This document shows, one piece after another, positions 52,049 to 63,368 of a stretch of 64,000 bases of DNA; within the stretch, counting starts at the first letter, position 1, and each line of letters opens with the position of its first letter. Location: assembly GCF_031178195.1 (NCBI RefSeq), contig NZ_JAPSJL010000008.1, positions 1-64,000 on the forward strand. The letters are read 5' to 3'. The notes under the pieces are model-generated. The model saw nothing but the letters and a program-made list of their open reading frames with translations. It was not told the origin of the DNA and made no database searches. Origin of the DNA: Zhihengliuella sp. (GTDB taxonomy: Bacteria; Actinomycetota; Actinomycetes; Actinomycetales; Micrococcaceae). A program made the position numbers and the translations under genes.

Positions 52049-53116
52049 ATGCCGTTCGAAATGGTCGTCATCGTCCTCCTCGTCATCGCGATCGCCCTGG
52101 CCGTCGTGGCCCTGTTCTACGCCCGCTCGGTGGGCCGGCGCATCGCCTCCGCACCGGACGGCCCCGAACCTGCCGCCGAGGCGTCGGATGCGGTCGAGCT
52201 GCCCCAGGGGGCGCACCGCATCGCCGTCATCCTCAACCCGTCCAAGAACAAGGCGGCCTCGGCCAAGCGCCGCCTCGTCGAGGCCTGCGCCAGCGCCGGA
52301 CTGGAGCCTCCCGTCTTCTTCGAGACCACCCCGGACGACGCCGGCTACCAGATGACACGCGACGCCCTCGAGGGAGACTTCGACACCATCATCGCCGCCG
52401 GCGGGGACGGCACCGTCCGCGTGGCGGTCGAGGTCATGACCGGTCACGACAAGGTCATGTCCGTCCTGCCCCTGGGCACGGGCAACCTGCTGGCCCGCAA
52501 TCTGGACATCGACGTGGATGACGACGAGGAGGCCCTCTCCCAGGCGGTCTTCGGCACCGAGCGCAAGGTGGACTCGGCCCGCGTGCGGCTCACCCGGGCC
52601 GACGGCACCGTGGAGGAGAAGGTCTTCGCCGTCATCGCCGGCGTGGGCTTCGACGCCGAGATGATGGAAGCCACGGACAGCGAGCTGAAGGCCCGGCTGG
52701 GCGCCGTCGCCTACGCCGAGGCCGGGTTCCGCCAGATGGCCGGGCACCGCAAGACCGTCCGCATCACGATCGACGACGCCGAGGAGATGGTGGTCAAGAC
52801 CCGCTCGGTCATGGTGGCCAACTGCGGCAAGCTCCAGGGCGGGCTGGTCCTGGCACCCGACGCCGTGATCGACGACGGCCTGCTGGACGTGGTGGTCATG
52901 AGCCCGCGCTCGGTCTTCGGGTGGGGGTGGATCGCCCTGCGCGGCATGCTGAAGCACCGGTCCAAGAAGGACCCGATCATCGACTACTACCAGGGCAGGC
53001 GCGTCACGCTGCGCGTCGACGAGGCGATCGCCGCGCAGCTCGACGGCGACACCGACGGCGAGGTGGTCCGGATGGACGTCGAGGTGCTCCCCGGCGCGCT
53101 CGAGGTTCGCTGCTGA
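52049..53116 (+). CDS. Diacylglycerol/sphingosine kinase-family lipid kinase
   Basis: The 355-aa protein has an N-terminal membrane segment (MVVIVLLVIAIALAVVALFYA) followed by a DAGK catalytic domain with IAVILNPSKNKA, the nucleotide motif IIAAGGDGTVRVAVEV and LPLGTGNLLARNLDI, then the C-terminal beta-sandwich with ANCGKLQGGLVLAPDAVIDDGLLDVVV. It likely phosphorylates a membrane lipid, as in phosphatidylinositol mannoside or recycling pathways. Its position next to serS is conserved in related actinobacteria. The exact lipid is unknown. Confidence 0.9.
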   Translation: MPFEMVVIVLLVIAIALAVVALFYARSVGRRIASAPDGPEPAAEASDAVELPQGAHRIAVILNPSKNKAASAKRRLVEACASAGLEPPVFFETTPDDAGYQMTRDALEGDFDTIIAAGGDGTVRVAVEVMTGHDKVMSVLPLGTGNLLARNLDIDVDDDEEALSQAVFGTERKVDSARVRLTRADGTVEEKVFAVIAGVGFDAEMMEATDSELKARLGAVAYAEAGFRQMAGHRKTVRITIDDAEEMVVKTRSVMVANCGKLQGGLVLAPDAVIDDGLLDVVVMSPRSVFGWGWIALRGMLKHRSKKDPIIDYYQGRRVTLRVDEAIAAQLDGDTDGEVVRMDVEVLPGALEVRC

Positions 53117-53134
53117 GGCCTGCCTGAGCGCCGC

Positions 53135-54082
53135 TCAGGCGTGGCGGGCGCGGAGCTCCTCGATCCACCGGGCGGCGGCGGCGAACGCCTCGTCCGTGTT
53201 GTGCCGCTCCACCGAGGGGCGGTCCACGGGCACCGCGTCCTCGCCGGGCAGCCCGGCGGCCGGGTAGGAGCCGAGGAACCGCAGGTCCGGGCTGATCCGG
53301 TGCAGGCCGGCCAGCGCGTCGGCCATCCGGGCCTCGTCCACGTGGCCGTGGGCGTCGATCGAGAAGAAGTAGTTGCCCAGCCCCTTGCCGGTGGGCCGGG
53401 ACTCGATCCGGGAGAGGTTCACGCTCCGGGCGGCGAACTGCTCCAGGATCCCCATGAGCGCCCCCGGGTGGTCCTCAGGCAGCGGGATGACCACGGTGGT
53501 CTTGTCCGCGCCGGTCGCCGCCGGCAGGGAGCCCGGCCGGCGGACGAGCACGAAGCGCGTCACCGCCTCCGCGTTGTCCTCGATCCCGCGGCGGAGGACC
53601 GTCAGCGGGTACTGCTCCGCGACCAGCGGGGAGCAGATGGCGGCGTCGACGTCGTTCTCCTCCAGCAGGAGCATGGCCCCCGCGGCGGTGGACGAGGACA
53701 GCATGAATTCCGCCTGCGGCATCTCGGCCTCCGCCCAGCGGCGGCACTGCGCCCACGCGTGCCCGTGGGTGGCGACGGTCCGGATTCGGGACGGGTCGTC
53801 GATCCCGTCGCGGGCCACCAGGTCGAAGGAGATCTGGACCAGGGCCTCGGCCACGATCTGCAGCGAGTGGCCGGTCGCGATCGCGTCGAGCGTCGCGGAG
53901 ACGCCGCCCTCCACGGAGTTCTCGATCGGCACCATCGCCGCGTCGGCCGCGCCGGAGCGCACGCGGTCCAGGGCGTTGTCCACGCTGCTGGCGGGGACGC
54001 GCTCGGCGTCCGCGGCCCCGGGGACCTGCAGGAGGGCGGACTCGGTGAAGGTCCCGGCGGGGCCGAGGTACGTGTAGATCAT
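53135..54082 (-). CDS. pheA: Prephenate dehydratase
   Basis: PheA converts prephenate to phenylpyruvate in phenylalanine synthesis. The 315-aa protein has MIYTYLGPAGTFTESAL, PIENSVEGGVSATLDAI and THGHAWAQCRRWAE of the catalytic PDT domain. The C-terminal ACT regulatory domain begins near TTVVIPLPEDHPGALMGILEQFAARSVNLSRIESRPTGKGLGNYFF. The ATG overlaps the rhodanese stop (ATGA); the longer track ORF is spurious. A short 9-bp hairpin (53122-53140) overlaps the stop codon. Confidence 0.94.
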   Translation of the reverse strand: MIYTYLGPAGTFTESALLQVPGAADAERVPASSVDNALDRVRSGAADAAMVPIENSVEGGVSATLDAIATGHSLQIVAEALVQISFDLVARDGIDDPSRIRTVATHGHAWAQCRRWAEAEMPQAEFMLSSSTAAGAMLLLEENDVDAAICSPLVAEQYPLTVLRRGIEDNAEAVTRFVLVRRPGSLPAATGADKTTVVIPLPEDHPGALMGILEQFAARSVNLSRIESRPTGKGLGNYFFSIDAHGHVDEARMADALAGLHRISPDLRFLGSYPAAGLPGEDAVPVDRPSVERHNTDEAFAAAARWIEELRARHA

Positions 54083-54405
54083 CGGATGATGGGATCCTCG
54101 CCGGTCTCGCTCTGCAGCGGCAGGCCGGCCTCGAGCCAGGCGCCGGAGCCGCCGGCGACGTTGAAGGCCGTGTAGCCGTTGACCGTCAGGTACTGGGCCA
54201 CCTGGGCCGAGCGGCCGCCGGTGCGGCAGATGACGTAGGTGTCCTCGTCCGGATCCAGCTCGTCGAGGCGCTCCGGGACCTCGTTCATGGGGATGTGCAC
54301 GGCGCCGGCCGCGTGGCCGGCCTCCCACTCGTAGTCCTCGCGCACATCCAGGACCTTCGCCCCCTCGGGGATCTCGGTCGGCCGGACGGTCTCGAACTCG
54401 CTCAT
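54079..54405 (-). CDS. Rhodanese-like sulfurtransferase
   Basis: This 108-aa single rhodanese domain has VLDVREDYEWEAGHAAGAVHIPMNEVPERL and the active-site loop VICRTGGRSAQVAQYL with the catalytic cysteine. It may handle sulfane sulfur or thiosulfate in the cytoplasm. It precedes pheA with a four-base overlap, so the two are co-translated although no functional link is obvious. I start at MSEFETVRP (54405), which is the normal domain start; the track version is 36 residues longer and unsupported. Confidence 0.9.
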   Translation of the reverse strand: MSEFETVRPTEIPEGAKVLDVREDYEWEAGHAAGAVHIPMNEVPERLDELDPDEDTYVICRTGGRSAQVAQYLTVNGYTAFNVAGGSGAWLEAGLPLQSETGEDPIIR

Positions 54406-54506
54406 TCTGGGCTCCTCAGCAGTCGCTTCTACCGGTTCGACGGTGTCCCCAAGCCTATAGTGGGGAGCGATTGGCCGGCACACCACGGGACAGATCGGGG
54501 AGCCAC

Positions 54507-56057
54507 ATGACACAGGGTCCGAGGCCTGCCGACACCGACGGCGTCACGTCGCTGACGCTGCGCGAGTTGCGGGAGGCGCTGCGCTCCGGAGCCCTCTCCG
54601 CGCGGGAGGCCGCCGGGGCGTTCCTGGGCCGCGTCGCTCAGCGGAACCCGCGGATCGGCGCGTTCACCCGGGTCACCGCCGAGACCGCACTGGACGAGGC
54701 GGCCGCCCTCGACGAGCGCTGGGTCGCCGTCCGCCGCGCCGGCGCCGGCGATCCCGCCGGGCTCGCGCCGCTGCACGGGGTTCCGGCGGGGTGGAAGGAC
54801 CTCTGGGACGTCGCCGGGGTCCCCACCACCTACGGGACCGCTGCGGTCCCGCCGCAGACGCCGGCGGGCGACCACCCCGTCGTCGCACAGCTCCGCGCCG
54901 CCGGCACCGTGAGCCTGGGCAAGACGCAGATCCCGGAGTTCGGGCTGAACTCCTACTCGGAGAACCTCGTGGCGCCGCCGGCGCGGAACCCCCTGGACCC
55001 GGCCCTCTCCGCGGGCGGCTCCAGCGGCGGCAGCGCGGCGGCGGTCGCGGTCCGGATGCTGCCGGCGGTGATCGGGAACGACGGCGGCGGGTCCGTCCGG
55101 ATCCCGGCCGCGGCGTGCGGGCTGGTCGGGCTCAAGCCTGGCTTCAACACCGTGCCGGCGGACCGCTCGGCGCTCGCGGCGAGCGACACCGACGCCGGCG
55201 CCCGGGACGGCGAGCTGTATGTGGACGGCTACGGCGCCCCGCGCTTGGTGGTCTCCGGGCCAATCGCACGCAGCGCCGCCGACGCCGGAGCTCTGATGGA
55301 CGCGTTGATGGGCACGGCGGTCGGCGCAGCCGCCGGGCCGAGACCCGGGAGCCCCGTCGGGCCTCCGGTCGGCGCAGGCCCGTTCGAGCGCGCTGCGCTC
55401 GGGCTGGAGCCGGAGCTCGAGCGCCCCCTGCGGATCGGCGTGAGTCTGACGAGCCCCTTCGAGTCCGTCTATCCGATCAGCGTCTCGGCGCCGGCGCGGC
55501 AGGCGCTGGAGGCGGGCATCCGCGCCCTGGAGGCCGCGGGCCACCGGATCGAGGAGGCGCGCCTGCGCTACGACCCGCGCTACCCGGACGCGTTCCACAG
55601 CGTCTGGACCTCCCGGCTGGCCGACCTGCCTCTGCCCGACGGTGCCGAGCAGGAGCTGACCGGGCTGACCTACCAGTTCCGCCGACGTGCGCTCGAGCGC
55701 ACCGAGGACGCCAAACGTGCCGCCTCCGCCGTGCTCCTGGAGATCGCCCGCGACCTGCGTGCCCAGTGGGGGCGCTACGACGCGGTGCTCACGCCCGCCA
55801 TGGCGCAGACGCCGCGGCCGATCGGCTATTTCACCGGGCCCGATCCGCGGCACGCGGACGGCGACCTGGACTACCGCCTGCAGTGCCAGTACACGCCCTA
55901 CACGTCGATGGTGAACGTTTCCCAACTACCGGCTGGAGTCGTTCCCAGTCTCACGACCGCGGACGGACTGTCGATGGGCGTGCATCTGATCGGCCGCGCC
56001 GGCGCGGAGGCACGGCTGCTGGCGCTGATGGGCCGGATCGAGCGCGAACTGGCGTAA
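54507..56057 (+). CDS. Amidase-signature family amidase
   Basis: This 516-aa enzyme uses the Ser-cisSer-Lys triad: lysine in VPAGWKDLWDVAG, cis-serine in LSAGGSSGGSAAA, and nucleophile serine in GNDGGGSVRIPAAACGLVGLKPG. It hydrolyses small amides; it is not a GatA because no gatB/gatC lies nearby and the C-terminal half differs. GGGGAG precedes the ATG. A low-complexity Gly/Pro insert (about residues 275-305) interrupts the middle. The gene stands alone, divergent from rhodanese-pheA. Confidence 0.88.
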   Translation: MTQGPRPADTDGVTSLTLRELREALRSGALSAREAAGAFLGRVAQRNPRIGAFTRVTAETALDEAAALDERWVAVRRAGAGDPAGLAPLHGVPAGWKDLWDVAGVPTTYGTAAVPPQTPAGDHPVVAQLRAAGTVSLGKTQIPEFGLNSYSENLVAPPARNPLDPALSAGGSSGGSAAAVAVRMLPAVIGNDGGGSVRIPAAACGLVGLKPGFNTVPADRSALAASDTDAGARDGELYVDGYGAPRLVVSGPIARSAADAGALMDALMGTAVGAAAGPRPGSPVGPPVGAGPFERAALGLEPELERPLRIGVSLTSPFESVYPISVSAPARQALEAGIRALEAAGHRIEEARLRYDPRYPDAFHSVWTSRLADLPLPDGAEQELTGLTYQFRRRALERTEDAKRAASAVLLEIARDLRAQWGRYDAVLTPAMAQTPRPIGYFTGPDPRHADGDLDYRLQCQYTPYTSMVNVSQLPAGVVPSLTTADGLSMGVHLIGRAGAEARLLALMGRIERELA

Positions 56058-56201
56058 GGGAACGCCGCAGGTCGGCCGGCACTCCAGCTTCTGAGGTCCT
56101 GCTGACAGCCCATATGCGACGCACGGCATAGAGTCATCTCACAATGTGACACGCATCATAAAAGTATGCGAATGACTTCTGGGTGGCGTTTCATAGGGAA
56201 A

Positions 56202-57671
<1,470 letters not shown>

Positions 57672-57695
57672 CCGCACGCGACACGACGCACCCTC

Positions 57696-57752
57696 ACGAC
57701 GGCGTCGGACCGTCCCCCTCCACCGGAGCCGGGACCGGGCCGGCGCCGTCGT
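57696..57752. terminator. Imperfect hairpin after the peptide transporter
   Basis: ACGACGGCGTCGGACCG pairs with CGGGCCGGCGCCGTCGT (two mismatches), about 25 bases beyond the stop codon. The loop is long and there is no T-tract. Confidence 0.45.
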
Positions 57753-57881
57753 CCTGCTCGGGGAGCCCCCGCCACGTCCTGACCCCACGGCTCCAAGCCG
57801 TCGGGAGTGGCCACTAGACTGCCGGGAACGGGCCCCGCACAGCCGTGCGGGCCGAGGGCAGGCCGCACGGAGGTCGAGCGC

Positions 57882-59246
57882 ATGGAACGGTTCCACCGGA
57901 TCGTCGACGCGGTCCGCCACGAGCTCTGGCCGCTGCCGGCGGTCGGCATCGGCCTGGGCCTGGTCCTCGGCTTCGTCCTCCCGGCAGTGGACGGACGGCT
58001 GCCCGGCGCCCGCACGTGGCTCTCCGACTGGGTCTTCGGCGGCAGCGCCGAGGCCGCCCGGTCCATCCTCGGCACCATCAGCGGCTCGGTCGTCACCGTC
58101 ACGACGCTGACGTTCTCGCTGACGCTCGTAGTGCTGCAGCTGGCGTCGAGCCAGTACACGCCGCGGCTGCTCCGCAAGTTCACCGGCGACCACGTGGTCC
58201 ACGGGACGCTGGCGGTCTTCCTCGGGACCTTCGCCTACTCGCTCGGCGTCCTGCGGACCGTGCGGAACGAGCGCGCCGGGGAGGCGGCCTTCGTGCCCGG
58301 GATCAGCGTGACGGTCGCATTCCTGCTCGCCGTCGTCGTGGTGGTCCAGCTGGTGGTCTTCCTGTCCCACGTGGCGACCTCCATCCGGCTGGAGACGATC
58401 CTCCAGGACGTCGCGGAGGAGGGTCGGGCCGCCCTGCGCCGCGCGTACCGCGGCTCCCGCCCCGCCGACCCGTCGTTTCCCCAGGCCCATCCGGCCGCCG
58501 CGATCCCCGCGAGCGGGACCGGCTTCGTCACGGAGGTCGACGCCGCGTCGATCGCCTCCGCGGCGTCCGGGGGCGGCTGGACGGTCGAGATGACGGTGAG
58601 CCCGGGGGACTTCATCACCGCCGGCCAGACCGTGGGCCTGGTCCGCCGCGCGGAGACCGCGCACCGCCTGACCGGAGACGAGACGGCCGCGGCCGCCGGG
58701 AGCCTGAACGGGGCGATCGCCCTGGGCCGCGAGCGGACGGCGCTGCAGGACCCGCTGTTCCCGGTCCAGCAGATGGTGGACATCAGCAACCGCGCCCTCT
58801 CCCCCGGGGTCAATGACTCGACGACGGCGCTACACTGCCTCCACTACCTGGGCAGCGTCCTGACCGCCGCCGCCGCGCTCGACGTCCGGGACGACCACCA
58901 GTACGACGACGGAGGCACCCTGCGGGTGGTGACGCCACGGCCCGCCTTCCGGGAGATCGCCGGGCTGATGGTGCATGACGCCGTCGCCTTCGGCCGGGAC
59001 CACGTCCACATCCTCTGCAAGGTGTTCGACCTGCTCCACGAGGCCGCCCTGTGCGACACCGCAAACCGGTACTCGTCCGACTTCCACGAGCTGATCGACG
59101 ACCTGGTCGCCGCTCTGGACCCCGCCGACCGCACGCCGCGCGACGCCGAGCGGATCCGCCGCGCCGTCACCGGGGCGCGGGAGGCCGCCGTCGGCCGCCA
59201 CGACCTCCTGGCCGGCGACGTCGCGGAGCGCACCGGCGACGCGTAG
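57882..59246 (+). CDS. DUF2254 membrane protein
   Basis: The 454-aa protein has four membrane segments in its first 180 residues (AVGIGLGLVLGFVLPAV, GTISGSVVTVTTLTFSLTLVVLQLASSQYTPRLL, AVFLGTFAYSLGVLRTV, VTVAFLLAVVVVVQLVVFLS). A soluble domain follows with ISNRALSPGVNDSTTALHCLHYL. The SSQYTPR and SPGVNDSTTA motifs define DUF2254. Its function is unknown; it is widespread in soil actinobacteria. GGAGG precedes the ATG. Confidence 0.88.
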   Translation: MERFHRIVDAVRHELWPLPAVGIGLGLVLGFVLPAVDGRLPGARTWLSDWVFGGSAEAARSILGTISGSVVTVTTLTFSLTLVVLQLASSQYTPRLLRKFTGDHVVHGTLAVFLGTFAYSLGVLRTVRNERAGEAAFVPGISVTVAFLLAVVVVVQLVVFLSHVATSIRLETILQDVAEEGRAALRRAYRGSRPADPSFPQAHPAAAIPASGTGFVTEVDAASIASAASGGGWTVEMTVSPGDFITAGQTVGLVRRAETAHRLTGDETAAAAGSLNGAIALGRERTALQDPLFPVQQMVDISNRALSPGVNDSTTALHCLHYLGSVLTAAAALDVRDDHQYDDGGTLRVVTPRPAFREIAGLMVHDAVAFGRDHVHILCKVFDLLHEAALCDTANRYSSDFHELIDDLVAALDPADRTPRDAERIRRAVTGAREAAVGRHDLLAGDVAERTGDA

Positions 59247-59303
59247 CGGGCCGGGGCGCCGCCACCGAAACAATGCCGCTGAATTGCCCCGCGCCCCTAC
59301 TGC

Positions 59304-59320
59304 CCACGCCGAAGGCGTGG
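59304..59320. promoter_or_regulatory. Inverted repeat CCACGCC-GAA-GGCGTGG ahead of pgm
   Basis: A perfect 7-bp inverted repeat with a three-base loop ends 13 bases before the pgm ATG, where the ribosome-binding site would be. It may be an operator or a 5' leader hairpin; no strong Shine-Dalgarno sequence is visible. Confidence 0.35.
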
Positions 59321-59333
59321 AAGGCTAAGGCCC

Positions 59334-60989
59334 ATGGCTCACGAACGCGCAGGCACCACCGCTCAACCCCAGGACCTGATCGACGTCGACGCCCTCGTCG
59401 CCGCGTACTTCGACACTGCACCCGATCCGGACGACCCGGGACAGAAGGTCGCGTTCGGCACCAGCGGCCACCGCGGCACGTCCCTGAACGGATCGTTCAA
59501 CGAGAATCACATCGCCGCCATCACGCAGGCGATCGTGGACTACCGCAACGGGCAGGGCATCGGCGGGCCGCTGTTCCTCGGCCGCGACACCCACGCCCTC
59601 TCGGGGCCCGCGCAGGACACGGCGCTCGAGGTCCTCGCCGCCAACGGCGTGCACGTGCTGATCGACTCCCGCGACCGGTTCACCCCGACGCCGGCGCTCA
59701 GCCACGCGATCCTCGCCCACAACCGCGGGCGCACCAACCCGGCCCACCATGCCGACGGCGTCGTCATCACGCCGAGCCACAACCCGCCGCAGGACGGCGG
59801 CTTCAAGTACAACCCGCCGCACGGCGGTCCCGCGGACTCGGACGCGACGGGGTGGATCGCCGGGCGCGCCAACGAGTACCTCTCCGGTGGGCTCGCCGGC
59901 GTGAACCGCGTCCCGCTGAAGGCGGCGAAGTCGGCCGAGACCACGGACGGCTACGACTTCCTGGACCGGTACGTGGGCGATCTCGGCAACGTGATCGACC
60001 TGAACGTCATCCGCTCGGCCGGCGTCCGGATCGGCGCGGACCCCATGGGCGGCGCCTCGGTGGACTACTGGGCGGCCATCGGCGAGCGCCACGGCCTCGA
60101 CCTCACCGTGGTGAACGACGCCGTCGACCCCCGCTGGTCCTTCATGACGCTGGACTGGGACGGCAAGATCCGCATGGACTGCTCCTCGCCCTACGCCATG
60201 GCGTCGCTGATCTCCCGCGTCGAGGACGGGGCCGGCTTCGACATCGCCACGGGGAACGACGCCGACGCGGACCGCCACGGGATCGTCACCCCGGACGCCG
60301 GGCTGATGAACCCGAACCACTTCCTGGCCGTGGCGATCGACTACCTGTACCGCAACCGCCCGGACTGGCCGCAGGGCGCGGGCGTGGGCAAGACCCTGGT
60401 GAGCTCCTCGATGATCGACCGGGTCGCCGCGTCCCTGGGCCGGGAGCTGGTGGAGGTGCCCGTGGGGTTCAAGTGGTTCGTGCCCGGCCTGCTGGACGGC
60501 ACGGGGGTCTTCGGCGGCGAGGAGTCCGCGGGGGCGTCGTTCGTCCGGTTCGACGGCAGTCCGTGGAGCACGGACAAGGACGGGATCCTGCTCTGCCTGC
60601 TCGCCTCCGAGATCCAGGCGGTCACCGGCTCCTCCCCGAGCGACCACTACCGCGGTCTGACCGCCGAGTTCGGCTCGCCGTCGTACGCGCGGATCGACGC
60701 GCCGGCGACGCGCGAGCAGAAGGCCTCCCTGGCGAAGCTCTCGGCCGCGGACGTGCCCGCGACGGAGCTGGCCGGCGAGGGCATCACCGCGAAGCTCACG
60801 GAGGCCCCCGGCAACGGCGCGGCAATCGGCGGGCTCAAGGTCACCACCGAGAACGCGTGGTTCGCCGCCCGGCCGTCCGGCACGGAGGACGTCTACAAGA
60901 TCTACGCGGAGTCATTCCGCGGCGACGAGCACCTGGCGCAGGTGCAGGCCGAGGCGAAGGCCCTGGTGGACTCGGTCATCGGCGGCTGA
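59334..60989 (+). CDS. pgm: Phosphoglucomutase (alpha-D-glucose phosphate-specific)
   Basis: Pgm interconverts glucose 1- and 6-phosphate, linking glycogen, trehalose and cell-wall precursors with glycolysis. The 551-aa protein has the phospho-serine loop [23 protein letters not shown], metal-binding [16 protein letters not shown], sugar-binding [14 protein letters not shown] and the C-terminal phosphate loop [18 protein letters not shown]-terminal [17 protein letters not shown] is typical. Length matches the bacterial Pgm subfamily. It appears monocistronic and converges with the aldehyde dehydrogenase gene. Confidence 0.96.
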   Translation: MAHERAGTTAQPQDLIDVDALVAAYFDTAPDPDDPGQKVAFGTSGHRGTSLNGSFNENHIAAITQAIVDYRNGQGIGGPLFLGRDTHALSGPAQDTALEVLAANGVHVLIDSRDRFTPTPALSHAILAHNRGRTNPAHHADGVVITPSHNPPQDGGFKYNPPHGGPADSDATGWIAGRANEYLSGGLAGVNRVPLKAAKSAETTDGYDFLDRYVGDLGNVIDLNVIRSAGVRIGADPMGGASVDYWAAIGERHGLDLTVVNDAVDPRWSFMTLDWDGKIRMDCSSPYAMASLISRVEDGAGFDIATGNDADADRHGIVTPDAGLMNPNHFLAVAIDYLYRNRPDWPQGAGVGKTLVSSSMIDRVAASLGRELVEVPVGFKWFVPGLLDGTGVFGGEESAGASFVRFDGSPWSTDKDGILLCLLASEIQAVTGSSPSDHYRGLTAEFGSPSYARIDAPATREQKASLAKLSAADVPATELAGEGITAKLTEAPGNGAAIGGLKVTTENAWFAARPSGTEDVYKIYAESFRGDEHLAQVQAEAKALVDSVIGG

Positions 60990-61025
60990 CCGCGGGCGGG
61001 ACTCCGCGGCCGGGAGCGGCCCTGG

Positions 61026-62615
61026 TCAGGCGGGGGATTCGGGGCCGATCTCCCGGTGCCCGCCGGCCGACGGCTCGGCCCCGTCCGCTCCACCGTCGCC
61101 CTCGAGGAGCGACGGTGCTCCGCCCGTCTGCCGCGCGGCGGCGGCCTGCTTCGCCGACCCGGCGCGCACGGTTCGCATGACGTGGGCCTTGCCGCGACGG
61201 TAGGGCGGGTAGGCGATGCGCAGCGTGTCCACCATCGCCGTCTTCGAGAGCACGGGCCGTAGCTGGCTGAACGTCGCGAAGCCGTACCGTCCGTGGTAGC
61301 TGCCCATCCCGGAGGCCCCGACGCCGCCGAACGGCAGTGTCGGCACGGCCACGTGCAGGTTGCAGACGTTGTATGCGATCCCGCCGGCGCGGACCCGGTC
61401 CTCGAATGCGGTGTGCCAGCGGGGCCGGTCGCTGAACAGGTAGGCCGCGAGCGGCTCCGGGCGGGCCGCGATGAACTCGAGGGCGGCGTCGAACGACTCG
61501 ACGGAGAGGATCGGCAGGATGGGGCCGAAGATCTCCTCCTGCATCACCGCGTCGTCGGGCGAGACGCCGAGGAGCAGGGTCGGCTCGATGTACAGCGACT
61601 CCGCATCGAAGTCGCCGCCGACCACCGTCACGTTGGGGTCGATCTCGGCGTCCTCGATGTAGCGGACCAGGCGGTCGAACGCCGCCCGGTTCACGATCCG
61701 CCCGTAGTCGCGGTTCTTCGCCGGGTTCTTCCCGTAGAAGGAGGCGAGGGCGCGGACCAGCTGGGCCGGCAGCCGCTGCGCGTCGGCGCCGACGAGCAGG
61801 ACGTAGTCCGGCGCCGTGCAGGTCTGCCCGGCGTTGATGAACTTCCCGTGCGCGATCCGCCGGGCGACGGCCGCCATGTTCCCGTCGCCGACGACGGCGG
61901 GGCACTTGCCGCCGAGCTCGAGCGTCACCGGGGTCAGGTGCTCGGCCGCGGCGCGGGCCACGATCCGTCCCACCCGCTCGCTGCCGGTGAAGAGGATGTG
62001 GTCCCACGGCTGCTCCAGCAGGGACTGCGCCACGTCCGGGCCACCCTCGACGACGGCGACGACCCGCCGGTCCAGATACCGCGGGACCAGCCGGGCCAGC
62101 AGCGCGGACGTGGCCGGCGCCAGCTCGGAGGGCTTCAGCGCCACCGTGTTCCCGGCGGCGAGGGCGCCGACCAGCGGACTCAGCAGCAGCTGCACGGGGT
62201 AGTTCCAGGCGCCGATGATCAGCACCATGCCCTTGGGCTGCGCCTCCGTCTTGCCCATCGCCGGCTGCAGCGCCAGCGGCACCTTGACGTGCTTGGCCTC
62301 CATCCACTCCGTCAGATAGAGCTGGGCGTGGTGGATCTCGTCCTTGAGCAGCTCCAGCTCGGTCAGCCGCGCCTCCGCGGGGTGCTTCCCGAGGTCGGCC
62401 TCCAGCGCCTCCAGCAGGTCCTGCGTGTTCTCCTCGAGCAACCGGTCCAGGGCGCGCAGCTGCCCGGCGCGCATCCGCCGCGGGTGCATCAGGCGCGTGG
62501 ACCTCGCGTCCTTCAGCCGTGCGTGCACCTCGGCGACGCCGGGCACGTGGGGCGCGCCGGCGTCGGACGCCTCCTCCGCAGGCGGGGCGGGGCGGCGGCG
62601 TGAGAAGAGACCCAT
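61026..62615 (-). CDS. Aldehyde dehydrogenase, class-3-like
   Basis: This 529-aa ALDH has the class-3 style: IIGAWNYPVQLLLSPLVGALAAGN, HILFTGSERVG, LELGGKCPAVVGDGN with the catalytic glutamate, GQTCTAPDYVL with the catalytic cysteine, and EEIFGPILPILSVESF. Relatives oxidise fatty or aromatic aldehydes. An N-terminal 25-residue and a C-terminal 45-residue Gly/Ala-rich tail exceed the domain. It follows the SDR gene by nine bases on the same strand, suggesting a linked alcohol/aldehyde oxidation pair. Confidence 0.9.
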   Translation of the reverse strand: MGLFSRRRPAPPAEEASDAGAPHVPGVAEVHARLKDARSTRLMHPRRMRAGQLRALDRLLEENTQDLLEALEADLGKHPAEARLTELELLKDEIHHAQLYLTEWMEAKHVKVPLALQPAMGKTEAQPKGMVLIIGAWNYPVQLLLSPLVGALAAGNTVALKPSELAPATSALLARLVPRYLDRRVVAVVEGGPDVAQSLLEQPWDHILFTGSERVGRIVARAAAEHLTPVTLELGGKCPAVVGDGNMAAVARRIAHGKFINAGQTCTAPDYVLLVGADAQRLPAQLVRALASFYGKNPAKNRDYGRIVNRAAFDRLVRYIEDAEIDPNVTVVGGDFDAESLYIEPTLLLGVSPDDAVMQEEIFGPILPILSVESFDAALEFIAARPEPLAAYLFSDRPRWHTAFEDRVRAGGIAYNVCNLHVAVPTLPFGGVGASGMGSYHGRYGFATFSQLRPVLSKTAMVDTLRIAYPPYRRGKAHVMRTVRAGSAKQAAAARQTGGAPSLLEGDGGADGAEPSAGGHREIGPESPA

Positions 62616-62624
62616 GGCGTCAGA

Positions 62625-63311
62625 CTACCGGCGGCGCGTGGGGCGCACGGCCAGCGTCTCGACGGTGCCGCGCGGGGGCATGTCGACGGCGGCGCGGACG
62701 GCCGCGGCGACGTCCTCCGGGGCCAGGTAGTAGGCGGCGTCGTACTCCTCGCCCAGCTTCTCCACCAGGCCGTGCTGCATGTCCGTGTCCACGCGCCCGG
62801 GGTGCACGCTGGACACGCGGACGCCATGGCCGCGCTCCTCCTCCCGCAGGGCGTCCGTGAACGCCCGCAGTGCGAACTTGGACGCCGCGTAGGTGCTGGA
62901 CTTCGGCGACGCGGTGAACCCGGAGCCGCTGTTGATGGCGACCACCAGGCCGCCCGCCGCGCGGAGGGCGGGGAGCGCCTGCCGGGTCAGCTCGGCCACG
63001 GCGAAGACGTTCAGGCGGAAGACCCGCTCCCAGGTCTCGTACGACGTCGTCTCCACCGTGTTCCCGTCCTCCACCCCGGCAGAGTGGACCAGGACGTCCA
63101 GGCGCGCCGGCAGGGCCGCGTAGGGCGGGTGCTCGAGGTCGGCGACCCACGGTTCGGCCGACGGGAGCTCGCGCACCAGCGCGTCGACCGCGTCGGCGCC
63201 GCGGCCGCCGACCAGGACGTGGTGCGTGGCGCCGAGGTCGAGCGCGACGGCGCGGCCGATCCCGCGGGTGGCTCCGGTGACGAGGGCGACGGGACGGTCG
63301 GCGGTGCTCAT
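62625..63311 (-). CDS. Short-chain dehydrogenase/reductase
   Basis: This 228-aa SDR has the cofactor motif VTGATRGIGRAVAL, a shortened acidic region, LVHSAGVEDGN replacing the usual NNAG, serine in INSGSGFTASPKS, and the catalytic YAASK motif. The enzyme is probably an NAD(P)H-dependent reductase or dehydrogenase of a small carbonyl compound. I start at MSTADRPVALVTGA; the 320-aa track version reads into the repeat cluster upstream. It is first in a two-gene operon with the aldehyde dehydrogenase. Confidence 0.9.
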   Translation of the reverse strand: MSTADRPVALVTGATRGIGRAVALDLGATHHVLVGGRGADAVDALVRELPSAEPWVADLEHPPYAALPARLDVLVHSAGVEDGNTVETTSYETWERVFRLNVFAVAELTRQALPALRAAGGLVVAINSGSGFTASPKSSTYAASKFALRAFTDALREEERGHGVRVSSVHPGRVDTDMQHGLVEKLGEEYDAAYYLAPEDVAAAVRAAVDMPPRGTVETLAVRPTRRR

Positions 63312-63368
63312 GGGCGCTCCTTCGATGGCGGGACGTGGGTTCCTCCAAGCTACTCGCTGCGCGAGGCT

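Noticed and set aside
54507-56057. GatA subunit of the tRNA amidotransferase
   Set aside because: gatB and gatC are absent nearby and the C-terminal half differs from GatA; a stand-alone amidase fits better.
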